NCBI RefSeq assembly: GCF_025141175.1 | Contig: NZ_CP081158.1 | Span: 1-52,164 of the forward strand | Source of the DNA: Jannaschia sp. M317 | Lineage (GTDB): Bacteria > Pseudomonadota > Alphaproteobacteria > Rhodobacterales > Rhodobacteraceae | Direction of reading: 5' to 3' | Length of the DNA stretch: 52,164 nucleotides | Part shown: piece after piece, positions 34,717 to 44,297 of the stretch | How positions within the stretch are numbered: the first letter of the stretch is position 1 | Layout of the letters: each line of letters begins with the position of its first letter | Position numbers and translations under genes: made by a program | The notes under the pieces: generated by a model | What the model saw: only the letters and a program-made list of their open reading frames with translations | What the model was told of the DNA's origin: nothing | The model's database searches: none

Positions 34717-35876
34717 AGATCTCGGACGTCCGTGTCATCCGGTTCCGGACCCATGCCGATCGCTGGGACATCGGCCACGCCCGGCTGAAGCCGAAGGCCG
34801 AGGTGATCCAGACCGTGACCTGCATCGACACTGATGCGGGTCTCACGGGCTACTTCTTCGGCGGCGGCAAGCATGGCGACCAGGACGGCATGACCCCCGA
34901 CGAACAGCGCCTGATCGAAGGCCAGGTCCGCGACATGATCCTGGGCGCCGATCCCTTCGACCGGGAACTGATCTGGAAATGGATGTGGGTGCGCAACATC
35001 CCCGAAGTCGCCCAGAGCGTGATCGACTGTGCGCTGTGGGACCTGGCGGGGCGCCACGCGGACCTGCCGGTCTACAAGTTGATGGGCGGGGCGCGCGACA
35101 AGGTGCCCGCCTATGCCTCCACCTATCCCAACATCGGCCAGCCGCAGGTTTACGCCGAACACGCGCTGGCCTGCCAGGCCGAGGGGTATCGCGCCTACAA
35201 GATCCATCCGCACTACTTCTGGAACCCGGACACCGGGTTGCCGACCAACGGCCGCCCGTCCAACATCCGCGCCGACATCGAGACGGTGAACCTGGTGCGC
35301 GAAGCGGTCGGCCCGGACATGGTGCTGATGTACGATGTCTGGGGCACCTATCACACCATCGAAGAGACGATCAAAGTCGGGCGCGAGCTGGAGAAGCTCG
35401 ATTTCTACTGGTTCGAACATCCGATGCCGGAATACCGGGTGGAAAGCTATCGCAGGCTCTGCCGCGAGCTGTCGATCCCGATCCTGGCCCCGGAAATCGC
35501 CGCAGGCGGCGTGTTCACGCGGGCCGAATGGATCCTGCAGGGCGCCTCGGACATGAGCCGGATGGACATCCGCCGTGGCGGTGTCACCGGGTGCCGCAAG
35601 ACCGCCGTCGTCTGCGAAGCCTTTGGCCAGCGCTGCGAGATCCACATGGCCGGCTGGGGCAACCTGCAGGTCATGGGCGCCACCTCCGAAGACACCAGCG
35701 AATGGTACGAAAAGGGGCTGCTCGCCCCCGGTGTCGACTACGACGCGCCGCATCCCTACCTGGAACGCAATTGCGACCCGATGGACGCGGACGGCATGGT
35801 CGCCCTGCCGCAAGGGCCCGGCCTGGGATACCGCCCGGTCTGGGATTACATCGATGACAACCGGGTCACGCCATGA
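34713..35876 (+). CDS. Second enolase-superfamily sugar-acid dehydratase
   Basis: A 387-residue mandelate-racemase/muconate-lactonizing family protein. Metal ligands are D208 (MYDVWGTY), E235 (WFEHPMPE) and E261 (LAPEIAAGG), with base H311 (CEIHMAGWG). KIHPHYF replaces the usual K.K motif with K.H. It is clearly distinct from the dehydratase at 32491, so the operon carries two dehydratases, possibly for two acids or epimers. Overlaps the mutarotase start by four bases. Confidence 0.83.
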   Translation: MKISDVRVIRFRTHADRWDIGHARLKPKAEVIQTVTCIDTDAGLTGYFFGGGKHGDQDGMTPDEQRLIEGQVRDMILGADPFDRELIWKWMWVRNIPEVAQSVIDCALWDLAGRHADLPVYKLMGGARDKVPAYASTYPNIGQPQVYAEHALACQAEGYRAYKIHPHYFWNPDTGLPTNGRPSNIRADIETVNLVREAVGPDMVLMYDVWGTYHTIEETIKVGRELEKLDFYWFEHPMPEYRVESYRRLCRELSIPILAPEIAAGGVFTRAEWILQGASDMSRMDIRRGGVTGCRKTAVVCEAFGQRCEIHMAGWGNLQVMGATSEDTSEWYEKGLLAPGVDYDAPHPYLERNCDPMDADGMVALPQGPGLGYRPVWDYIDDNRVTP

Positions 35877-36265
35877 CGATCTACCGGCGTGCCTGGACGA
35901 TGCAGCTCAAGCCCGGCGCGGCACAGGCCTATGACGCCGCCCATGCGACGGTCTGGCCCGACCTGCGCCAGAACATGATCGACGCCGGCATCCATCGGTT
36001 CCACCTGTTCCGCTCTGGCCAGACGGTCTTTGCGATGCAGGAACGCCTGCAGCCCTTCCCACCTTCGGGCACGCCGCCCAGCGAGGTCACAATCCGCTGG
36101 TGGCAGGCCATGGCCCCCCTGATGGAGACGGTCGACGGCCTCAGACCGCTGCAGACCGACCTGCGCGAGGTCTTCTCCCTCGTGCCCCCCGATTCAAATG
36201 AGGAGCCCCCGCATGAGCGGCATGACCGGCATCGTCCCGATCCTTCTGACCCCCTTCACCGATGA
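35873..36265 (+). CDS. L-rhamnose mutarotase (RhaM/RhaU) family protein
   Basis: A 130-residue frame; residues 1-105 match the small dimeric mutarotase fold (RRAWTMQLKPGAAQAYDAAH, VWPDLRQNMIDAGI). It speeds alpha/beta interconversion of a deoxyhexose. Compared with the RhaU protein at 39366 it lacks the Tyr of the D-Y-S motif (here HRFHL). The last about 25 residues are polar and unrelated to the family and overlap the next gene by 53 bases; the functional end may have been nearer 36190. Confidence 0.82.
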   Translation: MTIYRRAWTMQLKPGAAQAYDAAHATVWPDLRQNMIDAGIHRFHLFRSGQTVFAMQERLQPFPPSGTPPSEVTIRWWQAMAPLMETVDGLRPLQTDLREVFSLVPPDSNEEPPHERHDRHRPDPSDPLHR

Positions 36266-37115
36266 CGGTGCCATCGACGAGACCAGCCTCGCCCGCGAGG
36301 TCGAGGCGACGCTCGACACGGGCGTTCACGGCCTGGGCATCGCCATCGGCAGCGAGATCTTCAAGCTGACGCCCGACGAACGCCTGTCGCTGTTGCGCCA
36401 GGTGGCCCGGCAGGTCGACGGGGCCGTGCCGTTGGTCATGAATACCTCCGCACCGGGGACCGACGTCGCCGTGCGCCTGTCGGTGGACGCAGCCGAGGCC
36501 GGGGCCACGCGCCTGATGATCTGGCCACCCGACTTCTTTCCCACCGGACCGGATTCGGTGATCGAACATCTGTCGCGCATCGCCGCCGCGACGGGCCTGC
36601 CCATCGTCCTGCAGGATGTGCCGCAATCACCGATCCCGCCGTCGCTGGCCCTGCGCATCATGCAGGACGTGCCGTCGGTCGACACCATCAAGGTCGAAAC
36701 GCAGCCGAACGTCGAACAGGTCCGCGCCATGGTCGGGGCAGTGGGCGACTCCCTGACGGTTCTGGGTGGGGCCGGCGGCGGCACCCTGGTCGAGGAATAT
36801 CGCCGCGGCGCCCGCGGAACCATGCCATTCGCCAGCCAGGCCGCCGATTTCATGGCCGCCTGGACAGCCCTCGAATCCGGCGACGTCGCCGCCGCCGAGC
36901 AGATCATCGAAACCCGGATCCTGCCCGTCAGCCGTCTCGGTTTCCAGGGTCGCGACCTGTTCTACCACGTGCACAAGGCCCTGCTGCTGCGCGACGGGAT
37001 CTTCGACACGGCCCATGTCCGCGCGCCGACCCATCGCCCCGACGACACGACCCTTGCCGAGATCGCGCGCCTTGTCGCGCGGCCAGAACTGGCAAACCCC
37101 GCTAAGAAAGGCTGA
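36213..37115 (+). CDS. DapA/NAL-superfamily aldolase
   Basis: A 300-residue TIM-barrel protein of the dihydrodipicolinate synthase/N-acetylneuraminate lyase family. K160 in DTIKVE is the Schiff-base lysine, near K161 of E. coli DapA. The usual catalytic Tyr (YN.P) is replaced by Gln134 (VLQDVP), and the GTTGE loop is AIGSEIF, so it is not a housekeeping DapA. In context it may split a 2-keto-3-deoxy acid to pyruvate and an aldehyde such as L-lactaldehyde. ATG 36213 is chosen over earlier starts because GGAG lies just upstream. Confidence 0.82.
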   Translation: MSGMTGIVPILLTPFTDDGAIDETSLAREVEATLDTGVHGLGIAIGSEIFKLTPDERLSLLRQVARQVDGAVPLVMNTSAPGTDVAVRLSVDAAEAGATRLMIWPPDFFPTGPDSVIEHLSRIAAATGLPIVLQDVPQSPIPPSLALRIMQDVPSVDTIKVETQPNVEQVRAMVGAVGDSLTVLGGAGGGTLVEEYRRGARGTMPFASQAADFMAAWTALESGDVAAAEQIIETRILPVSRLGFQGRDLFYHVHKALLLRDGIFDTAHVRAPTHRPDDTTLAEIARLVARPELANPAKKG

Positions 37116-37121
37116 AAGACG

Positions 37122-37967
37122 ATGAAACTGATGAGAGTCGGCACCCCCGGCGCCGAGACCCCTGCCCTGTACGACGACGACGACGGCACGATCCGCGATC
37201 TGTCCGGTGTGGTGTCCGATATCGACGGTGCGGCCCTCGCGCCCGACACCCTCGCCCGGTTGGCGGCCCTGGACCCGGCGTCCCTGCCGTCGATGCCCGC
37301 CGACATCCGCGTCGGCCCCTGCGTCGGTGGGGTGGGCAAGGTGATCTGCATCGGGCTCAACTATGCCGACCACGCCGAGGAAAGCGGCATGACCGTCCCG
37401 CCCGAGCCGGTGATCTTCATGAAGGCCACCTCGTCGATCTGCGGACCCAACGACACCGTCGAACTGCCCGCCGGGTCCGAGAAATCGGATTGGGAGGTAG
37501 AACTGGGCGTCGTCATCGGCACCCGCGCCAAATCCGTCACCGTCGAGGATGCGATGGATCACGTGGCCGGGTTCTGCGTCATCAACGACCTGTCGGAACG
37601 GGCCTTTCAGCTGGAACATCAGGGCCAGTGGGTCAAGGGCAAGTCCGCCGACACCTTCGGTCCCATGGGTCCCTGGATGGTCACCCGCGACGCGGTCGCC
37701 GATCCGTCCGATCTGTCGATGTGGCTGGAGGTGAACGGCCACCGCTACCAGGACGGCTCGACGCGTACGATGGTCTATGACGTGCCCTTCCTCGTGTCCT
37801 ACCTGTCGCGTTTCATGTCCCTGCAACCGGGCGACGTGATCTCTACGGGGACACCTCCGGGCGTGGGCATGGGCCAGCGGCCGCCGCGGTATCTGCGGGA
37901 TGGGGACGTCATCCGCCTGGGCATCGCCGGATTGGGCGAACAGCGGCAGGCGGTCGTGGCGACCTGA
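37122..37967 (+). CDS. Fumarylacetoacetate-hydrolase family protein (2,4-diketo-3-deoxy acid hydrolase type)
   Basis: A 281-residue FAH-family enzyme. The core (about 65-275) shows CIGLNYADHAEESG, PVIFMKATSSICGPND, DWEVELGVVIG with the metal-binding Glu pair, and STGTPPGVGMG. Close relatives in L-fucose and L-rhamnose oxidation hydrolyse 2,4-diketo-3-deoxy acids to pyruvate and lactate. It starts six bases after the aldolase stop and is last in the CUT1 operon, converging on rhaK. Confidence 0.87.
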   Translation: MKLMRVGTPGAETPALYDDDDGTIRDLSGVVSDIDGAALAPDTLARLAALDPASLPSMPADIRVGPCVGGVGKVICIGLNYADHAEESGMTVPPEPVIFMKATSSICGPNDTVELPAGSEKSDWEVELGVVIGTRAKSVTVEDAMDHVAGFCVINDLSERAFQLEHQGQWVKGKSADTFGPMGPWMVTRDAVADPSDLSMWLEVNGHRYQDGSTRTMVYDVPFLVSYLSRFMSLQPGDVISTGTPPGVGMGQRPPRYLRDGDVIRLGIAGLGEQRQAVVAT

Positions 37968-37983
37968 CCCTGCCGCCGAACCG

Positions 37984-39369
37984 TCAGGCGGCGCCTTCGC
38001 GCGCCGCCACCCGGTCGGCCCAGTCTGCGGCATATCGGGCGCAGGCCGCGTCCCCGCGAACAGCAGAACGTTCCGCCCCCTCTGCGCGGGCGGGGGCCGC
38101 CCCGCACAGCAGGGCCGTGCCCTCGGTCGTGCCGGTGGCGTTCGCGGTCGCGATCACGTCGCGCCCAGTCGCCGAGGCCAGCATCGTCAGATAGGCTCGA
38201 TTGCGGGCAAAGGGTCCCTCGACCAGGATCGGACCGCGCGCCCCGATCAGGCTCAGGCAGCGCGCCGTGACCAGCGCCAGATAGAACCCGACCGCAGCCC
38301 CTCGCCGACCGGTTCCGACCGGACAATCGGGTCCGGCCCAGGCCGCCTGCATCCCCTGAAAGGGACCGCAATCCGGCACCGCCGCAGGCAACAACATCGA
38401 TCCGTCGCGCAGGACTGCCGCGATGTCGTCGGCCGCGGGCTCGGTCGCGCGCCCCTCGGTCAGCAGATCGTATTCCCGCCCGCCCATGAACCGGGCCGAC
38501 GGGACCGGATCGCCCAGGGCGTTGACGTTCATCAGGCAATCGCGGGCCGGATCCAGCGTCACCGCAGATCCACCCACCGCAAGGGCGATGACCCAGGTGC
38601 CGGTCGACACCACGCCAAAGGGCGCCTGCCGCGCGCCCAGATGCGGCAGCAGCGAGGCGTTGGAATCGTGGATGCCGCAATGGACGGGCGTATCCGCCGC
38701 CAGGCCGGTGCGCGCCGCGATTTCGGGCAGGATCGGTCCCAGAATCTCCTGCGACAGGCGGGCGGGCGCGATCCGGTCGCGAATGCCCAGGCGGTCGACC
38801 AGGTCGGAAAAGGCGCGCGCCTCGGGCCGCCAGAGATCGGTGTGACAGCCCAGCGACGTCACGTCCGTCGCCGCCACACCGGTCAGCCTATGGCCCCAGT
38901 ACTGCGGATAGGTCACCACCGTCGCCGTCCGGTCCCGCAGGCCCGCGTCCTGCCGAAACTGCCAAAAGATCTGCGCCCCCAGGTTCAGGCCCCCGGGCAG
39001 ACGTGGCGATCCGGTCTGCGCGAAGTCGGGCCGCACCTCCGCATAGGCGGCGGCGCAGGCGTCGGGGCCTGCGTGTTCGTAATCCAGAATGGGGGCCGCC
39101 AGGTCGCCATCTGCCGTCAGCAACGCTCCGGCGGCCCCGTGGGTGGTGATGCCAATGGCGCCGATGCCGTGGTCGCGGTGAAACCGGGCCAGTTCCTCCA
39201 GCAGAAAGGCCCAGTGCCCTTCCGTGTCGAAATGAGGATAGGGCGGACCGGGCAGGACGGTGTTGGGCCGGGTTGCGACCTCGACCTCTCGCAGGGTGTC
39301 CGGGTCGACGGCGGCCAGCTTTGCGTTGGTCTTGCCGATGTCGATGACGGCGATGTGGGCGCGCGTCAT
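37984..39369 (-). CDS. rhaK: L-rhamnose kinase RhaK (FGGY family)
   Basis: A 461-residue FGGY carbohydrate kinase. The phosphate-binding loop [15 protein letters not shown] opens the protein, and [12 protein letters not shown] and [12 protein letters not shown] are the later ATP-domain motifs. In the rhizobial rha locus RhaK phosphorylates the sugar and is also needed for transport by the RhaSTPQ ABC system. Last gene of rhaRSTPQUK, overlapping rhaU by four bases. A small inverted repeat GCCGCC/GGCGGC (37972-37992) overlaps its stop. Confidence 0.9.
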   Translation of the reverse strand: MTRAHIAVIDIGKTNAKLAAVDPDTLREVEVATRPNTVLPGPPYPHFDTEGHWAFLLEELARFHRDHGIGAIGITTHGAAGALLTADGDLAAPILDYEHAGPDACAAAYAEVRPDFAQTGSPRLPGGLNLGAQIFWQFRQDAGLRDRTATVVTYPQYWGHRLTGVAATDVTSLGCHTDLWRPEARAFSDLVDRLGIRDRIAPARLSQEILGPILPEIAARTGLAADTPVHCGIHDSNASLLPHLGARQAPFGVVSTGTWVIALAVGGSAVTLDPARDCLMNVNALGDPVPSARFMGGREYDLLTEGRATEPAADDIAAVLRDGSMLLPAAVPDCGPFQGMQAAWAGPDCPVGTGRRGAAVGFYLALVTARCLSLIGARGPILVEGPFARNRAYLTMLASATGRDVIATANATGTTEGTALLCGAAPARAEGAERSAVRGDAACARYAADWADRVAAREGAA

Positions 39370-39680
39370 GGCAGGTGGAAGACGGTCTTCAGCGGGATCG
39401 CCACCGGTTCATTGTCGGGTGCCGCCTCCATGAGGTCGGCCATGTGCGCCCACCACCGCTGCATCACCGGATGGTCGGGCAAGGCGTCCATCCCGTGATC
39501 CTCCGTCCGCCAGAGCACGCCGAACAGCAGCCCCGTTTCTTCGTCCAGGTGGATCGAATAGTCGCTGATCCCCGTCTCCCGCAGCAGGGCGACCAACTCG
39601 GGCCAGATCTCGTCATGGCGACGCTGATACTCCGCCGCATGTCCCGGCCTGAGGATCATCTTGAACGCGAATTTCTCCAT
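39366..39680 (-). CDS. rhaU: L-rhamnose mutarotase RhaU
   Basis: A 104-residue protein of the full family length. [20 protein letters not shown] and the following [15 protein letters not shown] are the classical RhaM/RhaU signature, with the catalytic His and Tyr present. It interconverts the anomers of L-rhamnose. The start overlaps the rhaQ stop by one base. Confidence 0.93.
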   Translation of the reverse strand: MEKFAFKMILRPGHAAEYQRRHDEIWPELVALLRETGISDYSIHLDEETGLLFGVLWRTEDHGMDALPDHPVMQRWWAHMADLMEAAPDNEPVAIPLKTVFHLP

Positions 39681-40666
39681 CACGCGCGCCGCCACATGGA
39701 CCACAGCCGCGGCAGGGCGATCACCCCGATCAGCAGCGCCCCGATAACGATCGACATCACGATGCCCGGCACGTTCAGAAGGCCCAACCCGAAGGTCACC
39801 AGCCCCATCACGAAAGCGGCGATGACGACGCCCGGAATGGTGCCCGATCCGCCCAGGATGCTGACGCCGCCCAGGACAACCATCGTGACGATCTCCAGCT
39901 CCCAGCCGACGGCAATGGAGGGGCGCGTCGATCCCAGGCGCGAGGTCAGGCAGACCGCCGCAACCCCCGACATCAGGCCGGTCAGCACAAAGAGCGTGAA
40001 TTTCACCCGCGCAACCCGGATCCCCGAGAACAGCGCGCCGGTGGCGTTGTTGCCGATCGCATAGACCGCCCGGCCAAAGTTGGTCTTGTGCAACACGAAG
40101 GCATAGATCCCCGCCAGCACCGCGAACAACACGAACTCGAACGAGATCACCCACCAGACATAGCCCTGCCCGAAAAAGGCGAAATCCGTGGGATAGCCCT
40201 GATAGGACTGGTCGCCCAGGATGATATAGCTGATGCCCCGGAACAGGCTCATGGTGCCGATGGTGACAACGATCGATGGCAACCCCATCAGCGTGACCAG
40301 CACCCCGTTGAAGGCCCCGCACGCCACCCCGACCGCCAGGCCGATCAGGACCAACCCCGGAGCACCGACCCCCACCTGCGCCGCAGCCCCCATCGCGGTA
40401 GAGGCCAGCGCAAGGATGGCCGCCACGCTCAGATCGATCTCGCCCGAGATGATCAGCAGCGCCATGGCGAAGGCGATCATCGCCTTCTCGGTAAAGTTGA
40501 AGGTCGCGTCGCTCAGGTTCCAGGCGTTCAGAAAGTACGGCGAGGCAAAGCTGTTGGCCACGAAAATGCCGACCGCCACCAGGATCAGAAGGCTCTCCCA
40601 GCTTTTGAGGCTGCGTTGCAGCGGCGATTGCAGACGGTCGGGGATATGGCGTGCTGTATCGGTCAT
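39680..40666 (-). CDS. rhaQ: CUT2 ABC transporter permease RhaQ
   Basis: A 328-residue ribose/rhamnose-type permease with about eight to ten helices. [20 protein letters not shown] is the hallmark segment of CUT2 permeases (BPD_transp_2), and [17 protein letters not shown] follows. I chose [10 protein letters not shown] (start codon ending at 40666), which overlaps the rhaP stop by four bases. Works with RhaP, RhaT and RhaS. Confidence 0.92.
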   Translation of the reverse strand: MTDTARHIPDRLQSPLQRSLKSWESLLILVAVGIFVANSFASPYFLNAWNLSDATFNFTEKAMIAFAMALLIISGEIDLSVAAILALASTAMGAAAQVGVGAPGLVLIGLAVGVACGAFNGVLVTLMGLPSIVVTIGTMSLFRGISYIILGDQSYQGYPTDFAFFGQGYVWWVISFEFVLFAVLAGIYAFVLHKTNFGRAVYAIGNNATGALFSGIRVARVKFTLFVLTGLMSGVAAVCLTSRLGSTRPSIAVGWELEIVTMVVLGGVSILGGSGTIPGVVIAAFVMGLVTFGLGLLNVPGIVMSIVIGALLIGVIALPRLWSMWRRA

Positions 40667-41646
40667 GCGGGATGCTCCGCGGATTTGAGGATGATGCGGC
40701 CCTTGGCTCGGTTGGCCTGCGCGTTCAGGATGACCGCGATGATGATCGCCGCGCCCGAGATCGCCAGCTGCCAGAACGGCGAGATGTCGACCACCGGCAA
40801 GGCGTTCTTGATGATGCCCAGGAACAGCGCCCCCAGCAGGGCACCGCCCACGGTGCCGATGCCGCCCATGATCGACACACCGCCGATCACGCAGGCCGCC
40901 ACTACGTCCAGCTCGAACCCCGCGGCGATATCGACGTAGGCCACCGCATAGCGCGCCACCCAGAGGTATCCGGCCAGACCCGCCAGCGCGCCCGAGATGG
41001 TAAAGGCCCAGAACTGGGTCCGCCCCACATCGATGCCCGCATAGGTCGCCGCATGGGGGTTGCCCCCGGCGGCATAGAACGCCCGGCCCAGCGTGGTGCG
41101 TGACATGACCACCGAAAAGACCACGACCGCCAGGATCGCCATCCAGCTCATCACCGGAAGGCCCAGCCATTCAGCCCGCGGGAACGCCTTGAAGGCCGGG
41201 CTCATCTCGTGGCTGTTCACCCATTTGCCGTTCGAGATCAGAAAGATGATGCCCCGGTAAATTGTCAGCGTGCCCAGGGTGACGACGATGGGCGGGATGC
41301 CCAGCTTCCAGACCAGCAGGCCGTTGAACATGCCCATCACGGTGCCCAGTGCGATGGCCAGCACCAGGATCGCCACGACCGGCAGACCCGGGAACGCCAG
41401 GTTGGTCATCGCCACGACCATGCCCGTCAACGCCAGGTTGGCGGCCACGCTCAGGTCGATGCACTTGGTCAGGATCACGATCATCTGCCCGATCGCCAGC
41501 AGGATCAGGGGCGAGGTGTCGTTGAACACCGAGGCCAGGTTCGACGGGGCCGTAAAGGCCGGAAACCGCGTCGAGATCAACGCCAGCAGCAGCAGGATCG
41601 CCCCCACCAGCAGCGCCTCACGCGAGAACAGGAAGCGTCTGATCAT
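40663..41646 (-). CDS. rhaP: CUT2 ABC transporter permease RhaP
   Basis: A 327-residue permease, paralogous to Rha[21 protein letters not shown] and [20 protein letters not shown] are the CUT2 hallmarks; the gene overlaps both neighbours by four bases. RhaP and RhaQ form a heterodimeric channel in the rhizobial system. Confidence 0.92.
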   Translation of the reverse strand: MIRRFLFSREALLVGAILLLLALISTRFPAFTAPSNLASVFNDTSPLILLAIGQMIVILTKCIDLSVAANLALTGMVVAMTNLAFPGLPVVAILVLAIALGTVMGMFNGLLVWKLGIPPIVVTLGTLTIYRGIIFLISNGKWVNSHEMSPAFKAFPRAEWLGLPVMSWMAILAVVVFSVVMSRTTLGRAFYAAGGNPHAATYAGIDVGRTQFWAFTISGALAGLAGYLWVARYAVAYVDIAAGFELDVVAACVIGGVSIMGGIGTVGGALLGALFLGIIKNALPVVDISPFWQLAISGAAIIIAVILNAQANRAKGRIILKSAEHPA

Positions 41647-43190
41647 TGGGTCTCTCCTTCGATGCCCGCAGCATGGCGCACCAGCGCCTCGGGCGACATG
41701 CGCTCCTGGTCCAGCTCCGCGACCATGCGCCCCTCGCGCATCACGATGACGCGGTCGGACATGCCCAGGACTTCGGGGATCTCCGAGCTGACCATGATGA
41801 CGGCCAGGCCCTGTGCGGCCAGTTCGGCCATGAAATCGTGCACCGCCGCCTTGGATCCGATGTCGATGCCCTTGGTCGGTTCATCCAGGATGATGACCTT
41901 CGGTTGGGTCGCCAGCCATTTGGCGATCACCACCTTTTGCTGGTTGCCGCCCGACAGGTTGCCCACATGGCTGTCCAAAGAGGCGGCGCGCAGGTCCAGG
42001 CGCGAGGTAAACTCCCGCGCGACCTTGAATTCCTCGGCCAGCTGCAACAGCCCATTGCGCGAGATCCGCCCAAGCGACGGCAGTGTGACGTTCTGAAAGA
42101 TCGGCAGCGCGGTGATGGCCCCCTGCTTGCCGCGATCCTCGGGCACGTAGACGATGCCATGGGCCACCGCATCCGCCGACGATCTTATGTCGGCTGCCGT
42201 GCCCTCGATCTTCAGCGTTCCGGCCGAGGGACGCGTGATCCCGAACAGGGCCTGCATCACTTCGGACCGACCCGCCCCGACCAGGCCGTAAAAGCCCAGG
42301 ATCTCGCCCCGGCGCAGGGTAAACCCGATGTCGGCAAATTCCGTCGGATGGCTGTAACCCGCGATCTCCAGAACCGGCGCGCCGGGGTTCAGCGTGCGGT
42401 CGGGAAAGATCTGCGTAACGTCACGCCCGACCATCATCTTGACCAGCGCGGCCTCGTCCACGTCGGACATCAGGCCGTCGCCGACCAGCGTCCCGTCGCG
42501 AAATACGGTATAGCGGTCCGCGATGCGAAAGATCTCGTCGAACTTGTGGCTGATGAACAAGATCGCCTTGCCCTGCGCCTTCAGCGCATCGACCAGCTCG
42601 TAAAGCTCCTCGATTTCCTTCTGGCTCAGGGCGGCGGTCGGCTCGTCCATGATGACCACGCGCGCGTCGATCGACAAGGCGCGGGAAATGGCGACCAGGT
42701 GCTTGTTGGCGATGCCCAGCTCGCGCAGCTTGGTGCCGGGGTCGATCTCGGCCCCGATGGACTGCAGGATCGCGGCAGCGTCCCGGTGCATCCGCGCCGT
42801 GTCGATCAGGCCAAAGCGCCCGCGCGGCGCATGTCCCAGATAGATGTTCTCGGCCACCGACAATTCATCGAACAGGACGGTTTCCTGGTGGATCGCCGTC
42901 ACGCCCGCCGCGCCCGCCGCCGTGGCATCGGGAAAGGTCGTGGCGGTGCCGTCGATGCGGATCTGTCCGCCGTCCGGCTGATAGATCCCGGTCAGGATCT
43001 TGACGACGGTGGACTTGCCCGCGCCGTTCTCGCCGATAAGCGCCGTCACTTCTCCGGGATAGAGAGCCAGCGATACCTCCGACAGGGCGCGCACGCCCGG
43101 AAACGTCTTCACCACGCCGTCCAGGGACAGCACAGGAACGACTGTGGAGGCCGCGGCTGCGGCATGGGGGTCGGGGCTGAGGCTTTGCAT
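41643..43190 (-). CDS. rhaT: CUT2 ABC transporter ATP-binding protein RhaT (two ATPase domains)
   Basis: A 515-residue fused ATPase typical of sugar CUT2 systems. Domain 1: Walker A GENGAGKST and Walker B VVIMDEPTAALS, with a poorly conserved signature (ELGIANKHLVAISRAL). Domain 2: degenerate Walker A GAGRSEVM, full signature LSGGNQQKVVIAKWL and Walker B VIILDEPTKGID. This split of good and weak motifs is normal for the family. It follows a hairpin after rhaS. Confidence 0.93.
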   Translation of the reverse strand: MQSLSPDPHAAAAASTVVPVLSLDGVVKTFPGVRALSEVSLALYPGEVTALIGENGAGKSTVVKILTGIYQPDGGQIRIDGTATTFPDATAAGAAGVTAIHQETVLFDELSVAENIYLGHAPRGRFGLIDTARMHRDAAAILQSIGAEIDPGTKLRELGIANKHLVAISRALSIDARVVIMDEPTAALSQKEIEELYELVDALKAQGKAILFISHKFDEIFRIADRYTVFRDGTLVGDGLMSDVDEAALVKMMVGRDVTQIFPDRTLNPGAPVLEIAGYSHPTEFADIGFTLRRGEILGFYGLVGAGRSEVMQALFGITRPSAGTLKIEGTAADIRSSADAVAHGIVYVPEDRGKQGAITALPIFQNVTLPSLGRISRNGLLQLAEEFKVAREFTSRLDLRAASLDSHVGNLSGGNQQKVVIAKWLATQPKVIILDEPTKGIDIGSKAAVHDFMAELAAQGLAVIMVSSEIPEVLGMSDRVIVMREGRMVAELDQERMSPEALVRHAAGIEGETQ

Positions 43191-43213
43191 GGGGTGACCA
43201 GTTTTTCCAAGGG

Positions 43214-43247
43214 GTCCCGGCGCGGGCGGGAGGCACCGCGCCGGGAC
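43214..43247 (-). promoter_or_regulatory. Perfect hairpin between rhaS and rhaT
   Basis: GTCCCGGCGCGG (43214-43225) pairs perfectly with CCGCGCCGGGAC (43236-43247) around ten bases. It lies in the 71-base gap between the receptor stop and the ATPase start, and has no T-run in the direction of transcription. It probably protects the receptor transcript. Confidence 0.72.
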
Positions 43248-43261
43248 AATCGATCAACGGT

Positions 43262-44263
43262 TCAGAAGATCGACTTGAAGTCGTCGATGTTCGACTCGTC
43301 GTAGACGAAGGGGTCGGCCATCGCGGCGGAGTTGGTATCATCCAGCGTGATGGTGCCCATCCGACCGATCGAGATCTCGGCACCCGGCTCGGCCGTGGCA
43401 TTGCCCGAGGCCAGCTGATGCGCGATCATCGCCGCGGAATAGCCCAGGTCGATCGGGTTCCAGATCGCAAAGCTCTTGGACGCCCCGCTCTCGATTGCGC
43501 CCGCCATCTCGGACGGCAGGCCCAGGCCGGTCACGTTGACCTCACCGATCTTGCCGGCATCCGCCACCGCCTGCGCGGCCGCCACGATGCCCACCGACGT
43601 CGGCGCGATGATCGCATCCAGGTCGGGGTAGGACTGCATCAGGCCCTGGGCCTCACGGTAGGATTTGTCAGCCAGGTCATCGCCATAGACGGTGCCGACC
43701 ACGTTGATTCCGGGATAGTTGCCCAGAACCTTGGTCATCTCGTCGATCCAGATGTTCTGGTTCGTCGAGGTGGTGGTCGCCGACAGGACCGCGACGTCAC
43801 CGCCATCGGGCAGGTGATCTGCGGCCAGCTTGATGATCATGTTGCCGATCAGCGCGTTGGACGAGGGGTTCAGGTGAACCTGGCGGCCCTCTTCGGCCAC
43901 GCCCGAATCCCAGCTGATGACGGTGATCCCGCGCTGCTGCGCCCGCTTGAGAGCCGGGACAAGTGCATCGGTGTCATTGGCCGAAACGGCGATGGCATCA
44001 ACGTTCTGCGCGATGAGCGAGTTGATGACCTCGATCTGGCCCTCGGCGGTGGTGTCGGTGGGACCGGTATAGATGATCTCCACGTTGCCCAGCTCGCTCG
44101 CGGCCTCTTCGGCACCCTTGGCTGCGGCCTCGAAGAAGCCGATGCCCAGGGCCTTGACGACCAGCGCGATGCGCATGTTGTCCTGCGCCATTGCGCTGGT
44201 GCCCATGAGGCTTGCGGCCAGCCCAAGGCCTGCGGCCATGGCGGTAAGTGTACGACGTTTCAT
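43262..44263 (-). CDS. rhaS: L-rhamnose ABC transporter substrate-binding protein RhaS
   Basis: A 333-residue periplasmic binding protein of the CUT2 (peripla_BP_4) type. Residues 1-26 are a Sec signal ending TSAMA before QDNMR. The body has ALKRAQQRGITVISWDSGV and VLSATTTSTNQNIWIDEM, close to rhizobial RhaS. It binds L-rhamnose and feeds RhaPQ-T. GGGAGGAAAC precedes its start. Confidence 0.92.
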   Translation of the reverse strand: MKRRTLTAMAAGLGLAASLMGTSAMAQDNMRIALVVKALGIGFFEAAAKGAEEAASELGNVEIIYTGPTDTTAEGQIEVINSLIAQNVDAIAVSANDTDALVPALKRAQQRGITVISWDSGVAEEGRQVHLNPSSNALIGNMIIKLAADHLPDGGDVAVLSATTTSTNQNIWIDEMTKVLGNYPGINVVGTVYGDDLADKSYREAQGLMQSYPDLDAIIAPTSVGIVAAAQAVADAGKIGEVNVTGLGLPSEMAGAIESGASKSFAIWNPIDLGYSAAMIAHQLASGNATAEPGAEISIGRMGTITLDDTNSAAMADPFVYDESNIDDFKSIF

Positions 44264-44297
44264 TGGTTTCCTCCCAATCGGTGATAACGGACGGACG

